A stretch of 39,006 nucleotides of DNA from Clostridiales bacterium (GTDB lineage Bacteria; Bacillota; Clostridia; Oscillospirales; Butyricicoccaceae), in contig DYCA01000010.1 of the NCBI GenBank assembly GCA_019418305.1, forward strand, positions 11,191 to 50,196. The letters run 5' to 3'. How positions within the stretch are numbered: position 1 is the first letter of the stretch; each line of letters opens with the position of its first letter. The notes under the pieces are model-generated. The model was not told the origin of the DNA and made no database searches. It saw only the letters and a program-made list of their open reading frames with translations. Made by a program: the position numbers and the translations under genes. This document shows positions 16,802 through 24,923 of the stretch, in pieces.

Positions 16802-16840
16802 CAACCGGACTGCCAGACAAACGTAAAGGAGGAAACCAGT

Positions 16841-19800
16841 ATGAGGAAAAAAGGTTTGGCCATGCTGCTGACGCTGGCTATGCTGTTGGGAATGCTGCCG
16901 ACCACAGCGCTGGCGGCGGGACCGGAAGATCCAATGGAGTCCCAACCGGGAGAGACGGCTGAAGTCGAAACCGTTACAGTCGATACATCGGACGCGGACC
17001 TGCCGGACAACGATGAGCTGTTTGCCGGGTATGTGCAGCAGCTGCTGTACCCGGAGTACGGCGTATCGCTGTTTAGCAACTACGGCGAAAGCAGCGGCGT
17101 GCTGAGCGCCGATCAAAAAGCGATCTATGACGGGCTGAAACAGAAGATCACGGAGGTTGCACAGCAGGGTGGATCGACGACATTCTACCCAACAATAGGA
17201 AGTAATGATACCAGCAATTTCTTTACCATCAGCTGGCAGACATCTACAACAGATACGACGCAACTGAAAAATGAATTACAGGATCAGTTTGGAACGATAC
17301 TGGACTGCTTAATGGTTGATTGTCCGTATGAGCTGTATTGGTATAATAAAACCGTTGGTGCAGGATACAGTTCAGTATCCCCTACGGCCAGTGATGGAAT
17401 TGCATCTGCGAAAATCGGAAATTTCCGTTTTACCGTAGCGACAGCGTATCAGGGCAGCAGTGAACTGGAAGTCAGCGCTTCTAAAGTTCAGGCTGCGAAA
17501 ACCGCAGCTGAAAATGCGCAGCAGATTGTCCAAAGCCATGCAGGAGAATCGGATTATGAAAAACTGTTGTCCTATAAGAAGGAAATCTGTAATTTAACAT
17601 CGTATAATCAATCGGCCAGCGGTTACGGCGACCCGTGGCAGCTGATCTATGTATTTGACGGTAATCCTGATACAAATGTCGTTTGCGAGGGCTATTCCAA
17701 GGCGTTCCAGTATCTTTGTGATTTGTCGCAATTTGATGATTCTAATACGGTTTGCTATACCGTGACGGGGGGCATACCGGAAGCCCATATGTGGAATATC
17801 GTCACACTGAATGGACAAAACTATTTGGTCGACGTGACCAACAGCGACGAAAATACCGTTGGCAAGGATGGCGGGCTGTTCCTGGCAGGCACAGAGGGCA
17901 GCGTTGATACAGGCTACAAATTTACCTTTGATGAACGCAATAGCATTACTTATACTTATGATCAAGATGCAAAGAACCTGTATGGTAATGCCATCCTCAC
18001 ATTGGCATCGGAAAATTATGAGGAATCTGGGGAGCCGCTCCAGCAAATTGCGGGCAAGGTAACCATCGAGGGTACGCCGAAGATCGGCGCAGAATTGACG
18101 GCAAACACCAGTGGTATTACTGCGCCTGCGTCTGATGGCTCTTTCACCTACCAGTGGTATCGTGACAGCGAGCCGATTTCCGAAGCAACCGGCGCAAGCT
18201 ACACCCCGGTATCGGCGGATGTCGGCAAGACCATCAAGGTCGAGGTCGCGGCAGACGGCTACTCCGGCACGCTGGAGGCCAGCACGGCTGGCGTTGTTGC
18301 CAAGGCTGACGGGCCGGAGGCGCCTGCCAAACCGACGGCGACCGCTACCGGTGACACCATTACGGTTGAAACGGTGTCCGGGCAGGAATATGCCTGCGTG
18401 GAGGGTACTGGTGCTGCTCCGAACGAAGATACGGCTTGGCAGACCTCCGGCACGTTTACGAACTTAAAACCGTCGACACAGTACAGTGTTTACACCCGCG
18501 TAAAAGAAACGGATTCTGTCAATGCGTCTGCGGTGTCCGAGGCGCTGGTAATCACCACCGAGGCCAAGGCGATTAGCGCGGTAAGCGTGGAAGTGACTGC
18601 ACCGGCCACCGGACAGGGCTTGACTGCCAATGCGACCGTAAAGGATCACACCAGCGATATCGTGGGTGAGGTAAAATGGTATAAAGGAACCGATGTTACG
18701 GGTGCGGCGGTCGCCGGCAATGCGGAAGCCGGTACGATTTACACCGCGCAGATCACCTTGACCCTGAACGGCGGCGCAGATCAGAGCTTTGCCGACTCCG
18801 TTGCGGTGACCGTAAATAACGAAGGTGCGGGCAATGTCTTGTCCAACGGCAAAACGTTGATCATCACCAAGACCTTCCCTGTGACGGCTGCGAAAGTGGT
18901 TGAGAGCATTGCCATCACGGCTCAGCCGACCAAGAAGGAATACGTCGAGGGGGACACGTTTGACACGACGGGCATGGTGGTCACCGCGACCTACGACGAT
19001 ATGAGCACTGCTGCGGTAACCGGCTACACCGTCCAGCCGCAGACCATGGCGGCCGATACGACAGAGGTCACCATCACCTTCGAGGGTAAAACGGCAAAGG
19101 TTACCGGTATTAAGGTGCTGAAAAAGCCCGCTGCCGGGGATTTCTCGATTACGCTGCCGCAGGATGCTGTTTATGACGGACAGCCCAAAACAGCAGTCGT
19201 ACAGGTGAATGCTTCGGTTGCGGGTATGGGAGACGTTACGGTATATTACGAAGGCACAAATGGCACGAGCTATGCCAAATCGACGACTGAGCCTCAGGAT
19301 GCAGGCGATTATACGGTGACCTTTGACGTAACAAAGGGTGATAACTATGCCGCGGCGACGGGTCTGTCCGCAGGCACGTTCCGCATTGCAAAGGCGGAAC
19401 AGGCTGCGCTGACCATCGACAGCACCGGCCCCGTTACCTACGGCAGTACGCTTCAGCTGACCACCTCCGGCGGCTCGGGCGACGGCGCGGTGACCTATAC
19501 CGTTAAGAACGATACCGGCAGCGCGACCATCAGCGGCGATGTGCTGACCCCCACCAAAGCGGGTACGGTCAAGGTCACTGCCACCAAGGCTGCAAGCGGC
19601 AACTATAATGCGGCGACCAGCGCGGAAGTCACCATCACCATTGACAAGGCTGATGCGACCACCGCAATGACGACCGTATCCAGTACAGTGGTAGCCGGGA
19701 GAACCGGTACACTCACCTTGCCCGCCCTGCCGGACGGCGCATCCTATGGAACGCCCACGACGCAAGATTCCGAAATCACCGCATTGAAGCTGGAGGGCGA

Positions 19801-21667
19801 TAAGCTGACCTATACCGGCGGCAGCGATGTAAAGGTCGGCTTAGGGTACGCGGTTACAATTGATGTTGCTGAAAGCACCAACTACAAGGCGTACACCATC
19901 GCCGTGAAGCTGGTCGGCAGCGAAAAGATTACCCCGACCCTGACGGCCAATGCGATTAGCGTCACCTACACCGGCAGCGAGGTGCCCGCATCGACGATTA
20001 CGGGCACGGCCACGGATGGCGATAAGACGGTATCCGGCACATGGAATTGGAGCACCGACAGGAATCCGCCGAAAAATGTGGCAGACAGCGGCCTGTATAA
20101 CGTAATCTTTACGCCTGACGATAAAGCGTATGTTTCCGGCACAACAACCGTTCAGGTGACCATTTCCAAAGCCACCCCGATCGGCGCGCCCAAATACACG
20201 GCGATTTCCGCCAGCGGCAAAACGCTGGCTGACGCCGGCCTGACCACGGAGGGCGGCACGTTCAACGTACCCGGCACGGTTGCATGGGAGCAGGCGGAGA
20301 CAACGGAAGTAACGCTTAACACCTATTATAAGTGGATATTCACGCCTGCCGATTTGGCAAACTACAATACTTTGTCAGGAACGATCAGGCTGTGGCGGCG
20401 TTCGTCGAGCAGCTCCAGCACAACCAACGAGAGCTCCGACTCGGTTTCGCAGCCTGAGACCAGCGGCGGCACGTCCACCGTTACCACAGACATAAATTCG
20501 TTTGTGTTCGGAACGACGGCCAGCACTACGGTGTCTGCCGCTACTATGGATACGGCGGTGGAGCGTGTGCTCAATGCTGCTGAAAAGAATGACACCGATC
20601 CGGTTGTTGTGCTCTCTGTGTATACACCCAGCCACGCGGACAGCGTAAAGGTTACGCTGCCGGTATCCTCGCTGCAAACGCTGGGTAAGAATGTGGACGC
20701 CGTGCTGACGATTACCTCGGGCGTGGCCGAGGTCACGCTGGACAGCGACGCTATCAGCGCCGTTGCTTCGCAGGCGCGCAGTACGGTAACGCTGAGCGTC
20801 GCACCTGTCGCAGCCAGTGAGCTGAACAGCCGCCAGAAAGAGGCTGTGGGCAGCGCGCCGGTGTTCGACCTGTCGTTCAAGAGCGGCAGCACCAGCATTT
20901 CTGATTTTGACGGCGGTCGTGTGTCGGTCACCTTGCCGTATACGCTCAAGTCCGGCCAGACCGCGGATGGTATTGTCGTTTGGTACATGGACAACAACGG
21001 CAATCTGACCGCCTGCGACACGACTTACAGCACCAGCCGCGGGGAAGTGACGTTTACCACTGCGCACTTCTCCAAGTATGTCATCGGCTATGAGGAGCCG
21101 GAGCAGGTCTGGATGAATCCCTACTTCGATGTATCCCGTGGCGCATGGTATTACGATGCCGTGCAATTTGCCACGGATAAGGGGCTGATGAACGGCACGA
21201 CGACCACGCTCTTCTCGCCGGACGAAACGACCACCCGCGCGATGATCGTTACGATTCTGCATCGCTTGGAGGGTAAACCGGTGGTGAACTACGCCATGCG
21301 GTTTGACGATGTGGCTGCGGGACAGTGGTATACCGAGGCCATCCGCTGGGCGGCAGCCGAGGGCATTGTTACCGGATATGGCGACGGCGCGTTCGGCCCG
21401 GATGACACAATCACCCGTGAGCAGATGGCTGCAATCCTGTATCGCTATACGCAGTACAAGGGATATTCGGTCAGCATGACCAGCAGCCTGAGCGGTTATA
21501 CAGACGCGAACCGTATCAGCAATTACGCCACCGCAGCATTCCGCTGGATCTGCGGTCGCGGTATCATGGAAGGCACGACGACGACCACACTCGGCCCGGC
21601 GGAGTCCGCCACCCGCGCGCAAGTCGCAACCATCCTGATGCGCTTCTGCAACGAATACAATCTGTAA
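16841..21667 (+). CDS. giant SLH-anchored transglutaminase-like, Ig-like surface protein
   Basis: A 1608-residue exported protein and the only cargo of the cotJC element. The ATG at 16841 has AAAGGAGG 8 nt upstream and starts a signal peptide (MRKKGLAMLLTLAMLLGMLP, cut near ALA). A transglutaminase/protease-like domain spans about 230-345 with a plausible triad Cys282 (VVCEGYSKAF), His316 (AHMWNIV) and Asp331 (YLVDVTNSD). Several Ig-like modules follow: about 400-490 (FTYQWYRD type), about 686-760 (bacterial Ig-like, TFDTTGMVVTATYDD) and further MBG-like modules. After a Ser/Thr linker (about 1180-1215) and another beta domain, three SLH repeats (about 1425-1608) end the protein. Likely a wall-anchored cross-linking or adhesion protein (inference). 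Confidence 0.92.
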   Translation: MRKKGLAMLLTLAMLLGMLPTTALAAGPEDPMESQPGETAEVETVTVDTSDADLPDNDELFAGYVQQLLYPEYGVSLFSNYGESSGVLSADQKAIYDGLKQKITEVAQQGGSTTFYPTIGSNDTSNFFTISWQTSTTDTTQLKNELQDQFGTILDCLMVDCPYELYWYNKTVGAGYSSVSPTASDGIASAKIGNFRFTVATAYQGSSELEVSASKVQAAKTAAENAQQIVQSHAGESDYEKLLSYKKEICNLTSYNQSASGYGDPWQLIYVFDGNPDTNVVCEGYSKAFQYLCDLSQFDDSNTVCYTVTGGIPEAHMWNIVTLNGQNYLVDVTNSDENTVGKDGGLFLAGTEGSVDTGYKFTFDERNSITYTYDQDAKNLYGNAILTLASENYEESGEPLQQIAGKVTIEGTPKIGAELTANTSGITAPASDGSFTYQWYRDSEPISEATGASYTPVSADVGKTIKVEVAADGYSGTLEASTAGVVAKADGPEAPAKPTATATGDTITVETVSGQEYACVEGTGAAPNEDTAWQTSGTFTNLKPSTQYSVYTRVKETDSVNASAVSEALVITTEAKAISAVSVEVTAPATGQGLTANATVKDHTSDIVGEVKWYKGTDVTGAAVAGNAEAGTIYTAQITLTLNGGADQSFADSVAVTVNNEGAGNVLSNGKTLIITKTFPVTAAKVVESIAITAQPTKKEYVEGDTFDTTGMVVTATYDDMSTAAVTGYTVQPQTMAADTTEVTITFEGKTAKVTGIKVLKKPAAGDFSITLPQDAVYDGQPKTAVVQVNASVAGMGDVTVYYEGTNGTSYAKSTTEPQDAGDYTVTFDVTKGDNYAAATGLSAGTFRIAKAEQAALTIDSTGPVTYGSTLQLTTSGGSGDGAVTYTVKNDTGSATISGDVLTPTKAGTVKVTATKAASGNYNAATSAEVTITIDKADATTAMTTVSSTVVAGRTGTLTLPALPDGASYGTPTTQDSEITALKLEGDKLTYTGGSDVKVGLGYAVTIDVAESTNYKAYTIAVKLVGSEKITPTLTANAISVTYTGSEVPASTITGTATDGDKTVSGTWNWSTDRNPPKNVADSGLYNVIFTPDDKAYVSGTTTVQVTISKATPIGAPKYTAISASGKTLADAGLTTEGGTFNVPGTVAWEQAETTEVTLNTYYKWIFTPADLANYNTLSGTIRLWRRSSSSSSTTNESSDSVSQPETSGGTSTVTTDINSFVFGTTASTTVSAATMDTAVERVLNAAEKNDTDPVVVLSVYTPSHADSVKVTLPVSSLQTLGKNVDAVLTITSGVAEVTLDSDAISAVASQARSTVTLSVAPVAASELNSRQKEAVGSAPVFDLSFKSGSTSISDFDGGRVSVTLPYTLKSGQTADGIVVWYMDNNGNLTACDTTYSTSRGEVTFTTAHFSKYVIGYEEPEQVWMNPYFDVSRGAWYYDAVQFATDKGLMNGTTTTLFSPDETTTRAMIVTILHRLEGKPVVNYAMRFDDVAAGQWYTEAIRWAAAEGIVTGYGDGAFGPDDTITREQMAAILYRYTQYKGYSVSMTSSLSGYTDANRISNYATAAFRWICGRGIMEGTTTTTLGPAESATRAQVATILMRFCNEYNL

Positions 21668-21682
21668 AAGCGAAAACACGAC

Positions 21683-21714
21683 AAAAACGCCCGGCTCGGC
21701 CGGGCGTTTTTGCG
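21683..21714 (+). terminator. intrinsic terminator of the giant SLH gene
   Basis: A 12-bp stem AAAAACGCCCGG (21683-21694) with its complement (21700-21711) around CTCGG, ending in a T-run. The 121 bp between it and the right junction contain no recognisable gene. Confidence 0.94.
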
Positions 21715-21828
21715 GTTGATACAGATGGCAAACTTGCAGCGTGCGCGGGTACCGGCCATAGCTGTGAATGACAGTAAGTCCCGCGAATCCCTGTTGTGCA
21801 AGGGGCTGAAGGTATTTACTTAAATTGA

Positions 21829-21847
21829 TCATTTCGGCGATGCGCTG
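21829..21847. other. attR: right junction of the cotJC element
   Basis: The second copy of TTCGGCGATGC (21833-21843) is followed directly by the right attB arm, GCGCTG (21842-21847, overlapping the repeat end), and by the rest of cotJC. The upstream side (TTGATCAT) is element DNA. Confidence 0.88.
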
Positions 21848-21973
21848 CGTGTGGTACAGGATCATCTGGACAGCAAAAACTACTATGCATTCAACCCCGC
21901 GGTGGATCTGCGCAAATCTGCGCGCAAAACCGCAGCGTCTGCGGAGACAGACACCGCCGCCACATCGGACTGA
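21839..21973 (+). pseudogene. cotJC: displaced 3' segment of cotJC
   Basis: Codons for D followed by ALRVVQDHLDSKNYYAFNP and then AVDLRKSARKT up to a TGA at 21971-21973. The YAFNP-type tail is the characteristic end of clostridial CotJC. It has no start codon or ribosome-binding site and is silent unless the element excises. The junction codon GAT-GCG follows in frame from the 5' part (GAT at 14637-14639). The last 20 or so residues are a low-complexity Ala/Thr/Lys extension. The reading frame is undamaged, which argues for recent insertion or for selection to keep it functional. Confidence 0.93.
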
Positions 21974-22035
21974 CGGCGGACAGCCGGTGCATCCGAACGC
22001 GGAAAATACGGTGTGAAGAATAAATAACTGCCGAT

Positions 22036-22069
22036 AAAAGGGTGCTGATGGAATCGTCAGCACTCTTTT
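22036..22069 (+). terminator. terminator of the cotJ operon
   Basis: AAAAGGGTGCTGA (22036-22048) pairs with TCAGCACTCTTTT (22057-22069), with one G-U pair. It follows the displaced cotJC end, so the original operon terminator is preserved on the far side of the element. Confidence 0.85.
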
Positions 22070-22142
22070 CGTCTTGAAAATAGAGGGGAGTTGGTGCAGG
22101 GGCGATTTGCTCAATGAATACGCTTTTTGTGCAGTATTCTGC

Positions 22143-22183
22143 TTGACATGCAGGCAGCGACAGACTATAATGAACAATGTTCA
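22143..22183 (+). promoter_or_regulatory. consensus promoter and operator of the tetR gene
   Basis: TTGACA (22143-22148), 17 bp, TATAAT (22166-22171), followed at once by TGAAC-AAT-GTTCA (22171-22183). The palindrome covers the start point. The same site recurs at 22795-22807. Confidence 0.88.
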
Positions 22184-22198
22184 TATTGGGGTGATGGA

Positions 22199-22756
22199 AT
22201 GAATACAGTCGTGACATTAAAGGAAGAAATTCTGAAAACAAGCCGGGAACTGATGCAGCAGCAGGGCTGGTCAGCGGTCAATATTCGCTCGGTTGCGGCG
22301 GCATGCGGTGTTTCGGTCGGGTCCATTTACAATTATTTTGCCTCCAAAACAGAGTTGGTGGGCGCTATTGTAGAAAGCGTTTGGTGCGAGATTTTCCATC
22401 GTCCGGAGGACGAGGCGGTATTTCAGGATATCCGGACATGCATCGCATGGATGTACGAGCGCATGGAATACGGCTGCAAGCAGTATCCCGGTTTTTTTGC
22501 GATGCATTCGCTGGGCTTTATGCAGGAGGATAAGCCGGATGGAAGACGGCGGATGCAGCAAACCTGGCAGCATATTTTAGATGGATTATGCGCGGTTTTA
22601 AAGCGGGATATCAACATTCGGCCTGATGCCTTCGATGAGCAGTTCACGGCTGAGAAGTTCGCGAATATCCTGTTTTCGCTGATGCTGTCTGCGTTGCAGA
22701 GGCAGGAGTATGACCCCTCGGTCGTTCTAGAAATTGTTCGCAGGACGCTTTATTGA
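22199..22756 (+). CDS. TetR/AcrR-family transcriptional regulator
   Basis: A 185-residue repressor. The N-terminal helix-turn-helix reads VNIRSVAAACGVSVGSIYNYFASKTELV, and the rest is a helical ligand-binding and dimerisation domain. The ATG at 22199 gives a normal N-terminus (MNTVVTLKEEILKTSRELMQ); the ribosome-binding site is weak. It probably represses itself and the two downstream membrane-protein genes, since both promoter regions share one operator. The inducer is unknown. Confidence 0.92.
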   Translation: MNTVVTLKEEILKTSRELMQQQGWSAVNIRSVAAACGVSVGSIYNYFASKTELVGAIVESVWCEIFHRPEDEAVFQDIRTCIAWMYERMEYGCKQYPGFFAMHSLGFMQEDKPDGRRRMQQTWQHILDGLCAVLKRDINIRPDAFDEQFTAEKFANILFSLMLSALQRQEYDPSVVLEIVRRTLY

Positions 22757-22794
22757 TGCATCCTGTACTGCGGTGGGAATTTTGTCTTGAAAAC

Positions 22795-22807
22795 TGAACG
22801 ATGTTCA
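22795..22807. promoter_or_regulatory. second TetR operator
   Basis: TGAAC-GAT-GTTCA, the same 5+5 palindrome as at the tetR promoter, 18 bp before the next gene. No strong promoter is obvious beside it; it could act as a roadblock or partner a weak promoter. Confidence 0.75.
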
Positions 22808-22825
22808 CGGGAAAGGAAGCAAGAT

Positions 22826-23278
22826 ATGAAAGTGAAGCGTAATACACTGCTGCTCATTGCCTGCCTGGTATGGTGCGCAGCGGGATTTAATATTTTCCGT
22901 ATCGGGGTTCTGGCCTATCCGGCCTATATCACGGTATGGAATCTGCTGTTGTCCGTGGTGGTTTTCGCGGTTTTCCAAAAGTTTATTTTCGGGAAACTGG
23001 TGCAGAAGCACACGGCGCGCATCACTGGCTATGCAGAGGAGCGGCAGTTTTTCCTCAAATTTTTTGACGGAAAAGCCTTCGGCATCATGGCGGTGATGAT
23101 GACCGGAGGTATCGGTCTGCGGGTGTCCGGCATCGCACCCGATCGGTTTATCGCAGTGTTTTATTCCGGATTGGGTGCTGCGCTGCTGCTGGCCGGCATT
23201 TGGTTTGGCTGCAACTATGGTAAAGCGGCCTTGGCCGCTGTCAGGGTGCAGGAACGAGCAGAAGGAAAGGATGTGTAA
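22826..23278 (+). CDS. small membrane protein, unrecognised
   Basis: A 150-residue protein with about four hydrophobic helices (LLLIACLVWCAAGFNIF, YITVWNLLLSVVVFAVF, AFGIMAVMMTGGIGLRV, GLGAALLLAGIWFGCNYG) and a basic loop between helices 2 and 3. The start has GAAAGGAA about 8 nt upstream. It lies 3 nt before the next membrane-protein gene and behind a TetR-type operator. A role in export or membrane stress is only a guess from context. Confidence 0.75.
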   Translation: MKVKRNTLLLIACLVWCAAGFNIFRIGVLAYPAYITVWNLLLSVVVFAVFQKFIFGKLVQKHTARITGYAEERQFFLKFFDGKAFGIMAVMMTGGIGLRVSGIAPDRFIAVFYSGLGAALLLAGIWFGCNYGKAALAAVRVQERAEGKDV

Positions 23279-23281
23279 CAC

Positions 23282-23947
23282 ATGCAGGCAATTATGGAAA
23301 CACTTTTTGATATTGTATATCTGTCTTTGGTCATTACCGTTGGAATTTTGATGATTCGGGGCAGTAAGGGCAACCGCCAGTTCCGCTTGTTCGGATGGAT
23401 GGCTGTCATATTGGGGAGCGGCGACGCCTTTCATCTGGTGCCGCGTGCGGTGGCGCTTTGCACGACAGGTCTGGAAAACTATACGGCTGCATTGGGGCTG
23501 GGGAAGTGTGTCACTTCCATTACCATGACGATTTTCTATGTGCTGCTGTATCGTGTCTGGCGGCAGCGGTATCAGGTCACCGGACGCGGCGGTTTAACGG
23601 CAGCGGTGTACGGTCTGGCCGGGCTGCGCATTGTTCTGTGTCTGATGCCGCAGAATCAGTGGTTAAGTGCGGATGCGCCGCTCTCGTGGGGGATTTACCG
23701 CAACATTCCGTTTGCGCTTTTGGGGCTGCTGGTGATCGTACTGTTCTATCAGGCGGCAAAAAAGCATCAGGATCGTGCCTTTCGTTGGATGTGGCTGACC
23801 ATCGTGCTGAGCTTTGCGTTCTATATTCCGGTGGTTTTGTGGGCCGATGCTGTGCCGGCGGTCGGGATGCTGATGATTCCCAAGACCTGCGCTTATGTAT
23901 GGGCCGTACTGATGGGTTATTTCGCCATGAAGCGGGAGTGCCGATAG
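23282..23947 (+). CDS. seven-helix membrane protein, unrecognised
   Basis: A 221-residue protein with about seven hydrophobic helices and short loops, starting with IVYLSLVITVGILMIRGSKG and ending in a basic MKRECR tail. It begins 3 nt after the previous stop, so the two are co-translated. I see no transporter or enzyme motif. It may form a complex with the 150-residue protein, as the two share an operon and regulator. Confidence 0.75.
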   Translation: MQAIMETLFDIVYLSLVITVGILMIRGSKGNRQFRLFGWMAVILGSGDAFHLVPRAVALCTTGLENYTAALGLGKCVTSITMTIFYVLLYRVWRQRYQVTGRGGLTAAVYGLAGLRIVLCLMPQNQWLSADAPLSWGIYRNIPFALLGLLVIVLFYQAAKKHQDRAFRWMWLTIVLSFAFYIPVVLWADAVPAVGMLMIPKTCAYVWAVLMGYFAMKRECR

Positions 23948-23957
23948 GGAAAACAGA

Positions 23958-23992
23958 AAACGGCATAGCGAAAAGCCATGCCGTTTGTATTT
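23958..23992 (+). terminator. terminator after the TetR-controlled operon
   Basis: AAACGGCAT (23958-23966) pairs with ATGCCGTTT (23978-23986), followed by GTATTT. Confidence 0.75.
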
Positions 23993-24008
23993 AATAATGG
24001 TTCTGATG

Positions 24009-24034
24009 AGAGACGTCGTGGGGCGTCTCTTTTG
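24009..24034 (+). terminator. second hairpin with T-tract
   Basis: AGAGACG (24009-24015) pairs with CGTCTCT (24024-24030) and is followed by TTTG. It lies between convergent genes and its T-tract reads on the plus strand. Confidence 0.6.
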
Positions 24035-24037
24035 CAT

Positions 24038-24766
24038 TCAGTTGAGAATCTTGAGAAACAGCTCCCGGTTGAACTGTTTGTGGAACTGCTCAATCTGATC
24101 GGCAATGCTTTCGCAGCATTGCTTGACTTCGGGATTGGCCGAACCGTTGGCGTTGCGCTCTTTAAAAACATGACCCCACTCGGTCAGGTCAATCTTAAAA
24201 ATGAAGTTGCTCGGAATGCTCAGCATATACAGCCCGCGCTTGACGTCCGGATTGTCGGCCATATCCTCTCGGATATATCCGTTGACCGCCTTGACGTATT
24301 TCACCCCGTCGTGCTCGATGGTCTGCGGTACCGCAAGTCCAAGCTCCTGCAGAGCAAGGTCGGTCGGCAGAATTTTGTCCTGATACCACGCCGACATTTC
24401 GTAAGAAAAGGAGGCAAGGCGGGTGCTCGAACGGATGATGCGGTTGTTAAAGCGCTTGGCATGTGCGTCCCAGTCATCCTGACCGGCGCGGTGCAGTCCC
24501 TCCACGGTGACAGACATGTCGATAAACCGCAGCATGGTGGTATGCTTCCAGCCCCATTTGGTGAGCTTGTCCATCCAGTCCGCGAATTCGGCAAATGCAT
24601 CCGCCTGAGCGCTGTCATATTCCCGCAAGCCGCCGTCCGCACGCAGTACCGTGCGGCAAACTTCCCGAATATGCAATTCCTTTTCGCGTGTCCATGATCG
24701 CTTGCTCATGAACATGGAAACGATTGCGTCGTCGATGCCCGAAATCTGATTCAAATACGTTTTCAT
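24038..24766 (-). CDS. conserved-looking protein of unknown function
   Basis: A 242-residue soluble, mostly helical protein rich in Trp and aromatic residues (MDKLTKWGWKHTTMLRFIDM, then NRIIRSSTRLASFSYEMSAWYQDKILPTDLAL, then MLSIPSNFIFKIDLTEWGHVFKERN). A GAGGGA lies 6-7 nt before the start. The spacing of Arg/Ser residues faintly recalls ThyX, but the RHRxxS motif is absent, so I do not assign it. It stands alone between sigK and the TetR operon. Confidence 0.65.
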   Translation of the reverse strand: MKTYLNQISGIDDAIVSMFMSKRSWTREKELHIREVCRTVLRADGGLREYDSAQADAFAEFADWMDKLTKWGWKHTTMLRFIDMSVTVEGLHRAGQDDWDAHAKRFNNRIIRSSTRLASFSYEMSAWYQDKILPTDLALQELGLAVPQTIEHDGVKYVKAVNGYIREDMADNPDVKRGLYMLSIPSNFIFKIDLTEWGHVFKERNANGSANPEVKQCCESIADQIEQFHKQFNRELFLKILN

Positions 24767-24854
24767 CGGTGTTCCCTCACTTTTTTACGTTGATTATAGC
24801 ATGTTTGCAATCGCGCCGCAATATCAGACCGTAGAAATCCGTGCAGGACGGGCC

Positions 24855-24893
24855 AGGCCGCTGCTGTGCTGCTCCACAGCACAGCAGCGGCCT
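24855..24893. repeat. 17-bp perfect inverted repeat downstream of sigK
   Basis: AGGCCGCTGCTGTGCTG (24855-24871), loop CTCCA, and its exact complement (24877-24893). It lies between the sigK stop and the next minus-strand gene. It has no T-tract, so it is either a factor-assisted or decayed terminator or an RNA-stabilising structure. Confidence 0.85.
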
Positions 24894-24923
24894 GCACAAA
24901 GCGCGCGCGGGATGGCCTGGTCG

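Larger units (their letters stand above)
14631..21843. mobile_element. 7.2-kb serine-recombinase element inserted in cotJC
   Basis: The element is defined by the split cotJC reading frame and by the 11-bp direct repeat at both junctions, exactly 7202 bp apart. It contains a large serine recombinase and a 50-aa gene (minus strand) plus one 1608-aa surface protein (plus strand). It has no conjugation, replication or phage structural genes. The size and content differ from the phage-like Bacillus skin element (about 48 kb) and from Tn4451/Tn5397-type transposons. Insertion in a mother-cell gene with the correct frame restored after excision suggests a skin-like element. It could also be a simple genomic island that inactivates cotJC. 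Confidence 0.9.

Noticed and set aside
16288-17263. N-terminal extension of the recombinase frame to 833 residues
   Set aside because: It lacks start signals, would run over the 50-aa gene and the surface-protein gene, and the GTG at 16288 has an ideal ribosome-binding site and a normal N-terminus.
14650-21827. Possible attP inverted repeat (ACTTAAATTG at 21818 versus CAAAGTTGAGT at 14650)
   Set aside because: The arms are imperfect and not equally distant from the crossover centre (about 10-19 versus 15-25 bp).
20375-22177. 600-codon minus-strand frame over the end of the surface-protein gene and the cotJC tail
   Set aside because: Composition of an antisense shadow; it crosses a strong terminator and the attR junction.
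24195-24389. Small plus- and minus-strand frames inside the 24038-24766 gene
   Set aside because: No start signals; shadows.
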